Part shown: positions 35,810 to 38,437 of the stretch, piece by piece
Layout of the letters: the number at the start of each line of letters is the position of its first letter
How positions within the stretch are numbered: the first letter of the stretch is position 1
Virus record (IMG/VR): IMGVR_UViG_3300040856_000084
Span: 1-38,437 of that record
Direction: 5' to 3' (one strand)
Length of the DNA stretch: 38,437 nucleotides
Source of the DNA: a virus
Program-made: the position numbers and the translations under genes
Notes under the pieces: model-generated
What the model saw: only the letters and a program-made list of their open reading frames with translations
What the model was told of the DNA's origin: nothing
The model's database searches: none

Positions 35810-36784
35810 TTAAAATGTAATACTTCCAGAGCCAGTAAACTTATAAATATTGTAACTACCATCGGTGCTTGTAGTTGGTGAGCCTGTTGTAGCTGTTGCT
35901 GTTTCTAAAGTTCTTATAATTACAACTCCTGAACCTCCCGCTCCTCCAAGGTAACTGGTGTGCGACGTTGCACCACCTCCACCGCCTCCTAAATTATTAG
36001 TTCCATTTCCACCGTTTGAGTTAGTACCGCCAGCACCACCTCCACCAGAGCCTCCAGCGGCCCCGCTAGTTTGATAAGCACCGCCTCCGCCACCACCACC
36101 GTATGTAACACTAGAGCCTGTTATGGAATTAGCAGTACCGTTTCCTCCCGCTCCAGCCGTCGTAGAAGACCCGTCTGTTCCTGCGGCTCCAGCACCACCA
36201 CCGCCTCCAGAGCCATAATTTGGTGCAGAATTATTTCCATCACCGCCATCATTACCTTCAGATGGACTGTATCCCCCTGCGTTTCCACTACCTGCAATGT
36301 TTCCTGTTCTTGCGCCACCACCTCCTGATCCGCCATCTTTTCCGTATCCATTACCAGTGCCGGTGCTGTTGGTAACGCTAATTGAAAAGTTTCCTCCTCC
36401 GCCTCCGCCAGATGCCGTTACTGTAGTAATTCCTGTTCCAGATATAGACGAATCACTACCAGTTGAACCTGCTTGTCCTGTAGCTGTAGCACTTGCTCCA
36501 GCACCTACAGTAATTGTGTAAACATTTCCTTCTACTAACTCAAAACCAGAAGCAGTTCTGTATCCGCCAGCACCACCACCAGCCCCATGATAAGTGCCGC
36601 CACCGCCTGCGCCACCACCAGCAAGAACTAAATATTCAATTTCAGCAGTAACAGCAACTCCGGGCCATTTTTGTTTTCCTATAAATGTAGTAGCTTCTTG
36701 AACGCTCCAAACACCACTAGCCGCGCTACTTGTTGGCGTTACTTTAGTTGAAGAAATAATATTGCCTTGATGACGGCTAGACAT
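35810..36784 (-). CDS. Polyglycine-rich tail fibre/adhesin, 324 aa (complete copy)
   Basis: A 324-residue paralog of the 794-1732 protein. After about 50 residues with VTAEIEYLVLAGGGAGG leading in, most of residues 53-285 are Gly runs with Ser/Asn/Thr spacers, then an IIRT... segment and a YNIYKFTGSGSITF end shared with the paralog. Polyglycine adhesins bind host surface receptors in several phages. The truncated copy at 1-439 carries two amino-acid differences, which may be population variants. A run of fibres next to the lysis genes and adaptor fits a tail module. Confidence 0.75.
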   Translation of the reverse strand: MSSRHQGNIISSTKVTPTSSAASGVWSVQEATTFIGKQKWPGVAVTAEIEYLVLAGGGAGGGGTYHGAGGGAGGYRTASGFELVEGNVYTITVGAGASATATGQAGSTGSDSSISGTGITTVTASGGGGGGNFSISVTNSTGTGNGYGKDGGSGGGGARTGNIAGSGNAGGYSPSEGNDGGDGNNSAPNYGSGGGGGAGAAGTDGSSTTAGAGGNGTANSITGSSVTYGGGGGGGAYQTSGAAGGSGGGGAGGTNSNGGNGTNNLGGGGGGATSHTSYLGGAGGSGVVIIRTLETATATTGSPTTSTDGSYNIYKFTGSGSITF

Positions 36785-37139
36785 TTACTTGATCCCAGCT
36801 AGTTGTTTCTTCATTCCACTCATACATATTGCCATCATCAGGTCTTGTAGTAGGGGCTTCCCATTGACACGTTGTTTCATTTAAAACCCAGCTTGCGTAT
36901 GGCTTAGGCGGTATAAAAGCATCACGACCACTATCGTATATAAACCCAATGCCTGCAAAATTCTTTCGTATATTGTTGTTGTAGCTGGTCTGTTTCCATG
37001 TGCCACCAAACAATGTGTTACAAAAAGATATTCCAAGAGACTCTTGCTCATCACCATTTTCATCAAGCAGTTCTGGATTAGCTATAACAACTACCCGTAA
37101 CACCTCGTTGTTTTCATTTAATTCTGCAAAGTGTGCCAT
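36777..37139 (-). CDS. Conserved fibre-associated protein, 120 aa (second copy of 432-794)
   Basis: Identical protein to the one at 432-794, present twice only because the window over-reads a circular genome. Here its full context is visible: it lies between polyglycine fibre 37139-38077 and polyglycine fibre 35810-36784, with an 8-base overlap on the latter and TAATG coupling with the former. Confidence 0.75.
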   Translation of the reverse strand: MAHFAELNENNEVLRVVVIANPELLDENGDEQESLGISFCNTLFGGTWKQTSYNNNIRKNFAGIGFIYDSGRDAFIPPKPYASWVLNETTCQWEAPTTRPDDGNMYEWNEETTSWDQVNV

Positions 37140-38077
37140 TAGAACGTAATACTCCCTGATCCGGTAAATGTATAAATATTATAACTACCATCTGTAGTTG
37201 TCGTCGGTGAACCTGTTGTAGCGGCGGCTGTAGCTAAAGTTCTAATAATTACAACACCCGAACCTCCAGCGCCTCCGCTTATTGTAGTTGGGTAGCCACC
37301 ACCGCCACCTCCACCACCGGTGTTAGCAGTTCCTGAGCCAGCGGCAACAGTACCTGTGCTACCAACACCGCCTCCACCAGCGCCGGCATTACCGGGGTTA
37401 TGACCAAGGCCACCCCAACAACCACCGCCTCCGCCGCCTGCTCTTGTTACAGATGAGCCAGTAATTGAAGATGCACGACCTGCGCCGCCATTACCTCCTC
37501 TTGTCGAGCTTGCCGCACCAGCAAGGCCATCAGGGTCATTACCAGCGCCGCCGCCAGCGCCTCCCGGCCCATTTTTAACAACTCCCTTAGTGCCATTATT
37601 TCCTTCTGACGGTGTGTATCCGCCAGCGTTACCAGAACCCGCCGTAGCGGCATTATCAGACGCTCCACCACCAGAGCCTCCGTCACCGCCGTTTTCTTCT
37701 GTACCACCACTATACGAGCCACCTCCACCGCCGCCGCTAGAAGACGCAGAATTAAATGAGCTGTCAGTTCCGTTTGAGCCTCTAGTGCTTGTGTTTACTC
37801 CAGCCGCACCTCCTGAGCCTACTGTGACAGTGTAAGCAACGCCTGACGAGAGCGTTTGGTTAGTAAACTCACGATAACCGCCAGCGCCTGCTCCAGCGGC
37901 AATTTGAGTGCCACCACCGCCACCGCCAGCAATAATTAGGTAATCTACAACTGGCGGATTTCCAGGCCACCCAGATTTATTTTGAGAGTGGGTAGCTAAA
38001 GCCCAAACACCACTAAAAACCTTTGGGACTTCTTCTAAACCGTTAAAACCAATAAAACCGCCTTTATCTTTAGCCAC
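37139..38077 (-). CDS. Polyglycine-rich tail fibre/adhesin, 312 aa (second copy of 794-1732)
   Basis: Identical to the gene at 794-1732; the same genomic locus seen twice. See that entry for domain layout. Its C-terminal 40 residues are close to those of the paralog at 35810-36784. Confidence 0.75.
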   Translation of the reverse strand: MAKDKGGFIGFNGLEEVPKVFSGVWALATHSQNKSGWPGNPPVVDYLIIAGGGGGGTQIAAGAGAGGYREFTNQTLSSGVAYTVTVGSGGAAGVNTSTRGSNGTDSSFNSASSSGGGGGGSYSGGTEENGGDGGSGGGASDNAATAGSGNAGGYTPSEGNNGTKGVVKNGPGGAGGGAGNDPDGLAGAASSTRGGNGGAGRASSITGSSVTRAGGGGGGCWGGLGHNPGNAGAGGGGVGSTGTVAAGSGTANTGGGGGGGGYPTTISGGAGGSGVVIIRTLATAAATTGSPTTTTDGSYNIYTFTGSGSITF

Positions 38078-38089
38078 GACTAGCTCCTA

Positions 38090-38437
38090 TTAGCTAATTT
38101 CTTCGTAACTTACGATAACTTCTAGGTCGTTTGCGGTTCCTGCCGTTACTGAAATAGACCGATCTTCTTCAAGATAAATTGCTGTATTTTTATCAACTAC
38201 AACTAAAGAGGCATCAGCCGGTACTGAAACAGTAGAAACTAATGAATATGCTGTTCCTCCTGCTGATGCGGCAGTGTGATAATCTACAGTCACATCGCAA
38301 GCGGCACTACCGTCAACATTAGCCACTTGGATCATGTTGATCTTAAATACCTTTCCGCTAGAAGCGGCATTACTAACAAGAGAAGTTGCGCTAGTAGTGG
38401 GTAGCGCAAGATAAGCTGTTTTACCCGTAATAGTGGA
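38090..38437 (-). CDS. Small beta-rich structural protein, truncated by window end (copy of 1745-2119)
   Basis: The C-terminal 115 or so codons of the gene complete at 1745-2119; its start lies beyond base 38437. An internal ATG at 38335 is not the true start, as the complete copy shows. Confidence 0.75.
   Translation of the reverse strand, partial: STITGKTAYLALPTTSATSLVSNAASSGKVFKINMIQVANVDGSAACDVTVDYHTAASAGGTAYSLVSTVSVPADASLVVVDKNTAIYLEEDRSISVTAGTANDLEVIVSYEEIS

Larger units (their letters stand above)
36346..38437. repeat. Terminal redundancy, right copy (same as 1-2092)
   Basis: Right-hand copy of the sequence at 1-2092, with three differences at 36473, 36475 and 36540. The 36,345-base offset is the genome length if the map is circular. 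Confidence 0.95.

Noticed and set aside
1-38437. tRNA, rRNA, insertion sequence, integrase or attachment site
   Set aside because: No cloverleaf-like sequence with a T-arm motif, no transposase or integrase-like protein, and no short repeats flanking a cargo segment were seen on reading both strands.

Overview
The window is one complete phage genome, slightly over-read at its ends. Bases 1-2092 are repeated at 36346-38437, so the unit closes on itself (circular map or circularly permuted ends) at 36,345 bp. The gene set fits a short-tailed, strictly lytic-looking double-stranded DNA phage (podovirus type), probably marine: a T7-style replication block (gp2.5-like SSB, gp4-like primase-helicase, family A DNA polymerase, gp3-like resolvase), a long podoviral portal, HK97-type capsid, tail adaptor and tubular proteins, large Ala/Gln/Gly-rich internal virion proteins, and a B12-dependent (class II) ribonucleotide reductase as in cobaviruses. 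I saw no integrase, repressor, phage RNA polymerase, tRNA or CRISPR array. The lineage and host are inferences. The gene-transfer-agent-type holin and B12-dependent reductase would suit an alphaproteobacterial, perhaps roseobacter-like host, but nothing here proves it.

Layout. A single large intergenic region (11263-12084) separates two divergent arms. It holds a near-consensus leftward sigma70-type promoter, candidate rightward promoters, DnaA-box-like repeats and inverted repeats, and is the best candidate for the replication origin and early control region. The rightward arm (12085-24707) starts with about a dozen very small early genes, including tiny membrane peptides. It then carries SSB, primase-helicase, DNA polymerase, three successive PD-(D/E)XK-type nucleases, small conserved genes, the class II reductase and finally a secreted metzincin-type metalloprotease. 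Two early small genes are each preceded by a copy of the same hairpin element with a conserved loop and compensating stem changes; this is the most novel signal I found.

The leftward arm begins at 11262 and runs down to position 1, then continues from 38437 (equivalent to 2092) to 24704. In transcription order it encodes a small-terminase candidate, M15 endolysin, glutaredoxin-like protein, large terminase, portal, small basic proteins, scaffold, major capsid protein, a rho-independent terminator, tail fibre and polyglycine fibre genes, membrane/lysis genes including a holin, a 925-residue Cys-rich protein, tail adaptor, tail tubular protein and three internal virion proteins. A second leftward promoter (5882-5910), nearly identical to the first, sits just ahead of the capsid gene group.

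Together the genes suggest host RNA polymerase driving all transcription from several strong extended -10 promoters, replication by phage enzymes using nucleotides made by the B12-dependent reductase (perhaps re-reduced by the glutaredoxin-like protein), nuclease processing of recombination intermediates, packaging by the terminase pair, and lysis by holin plus M15 peptidase. Starts are tightly coupled (ATGA, TAATG) in both arms.
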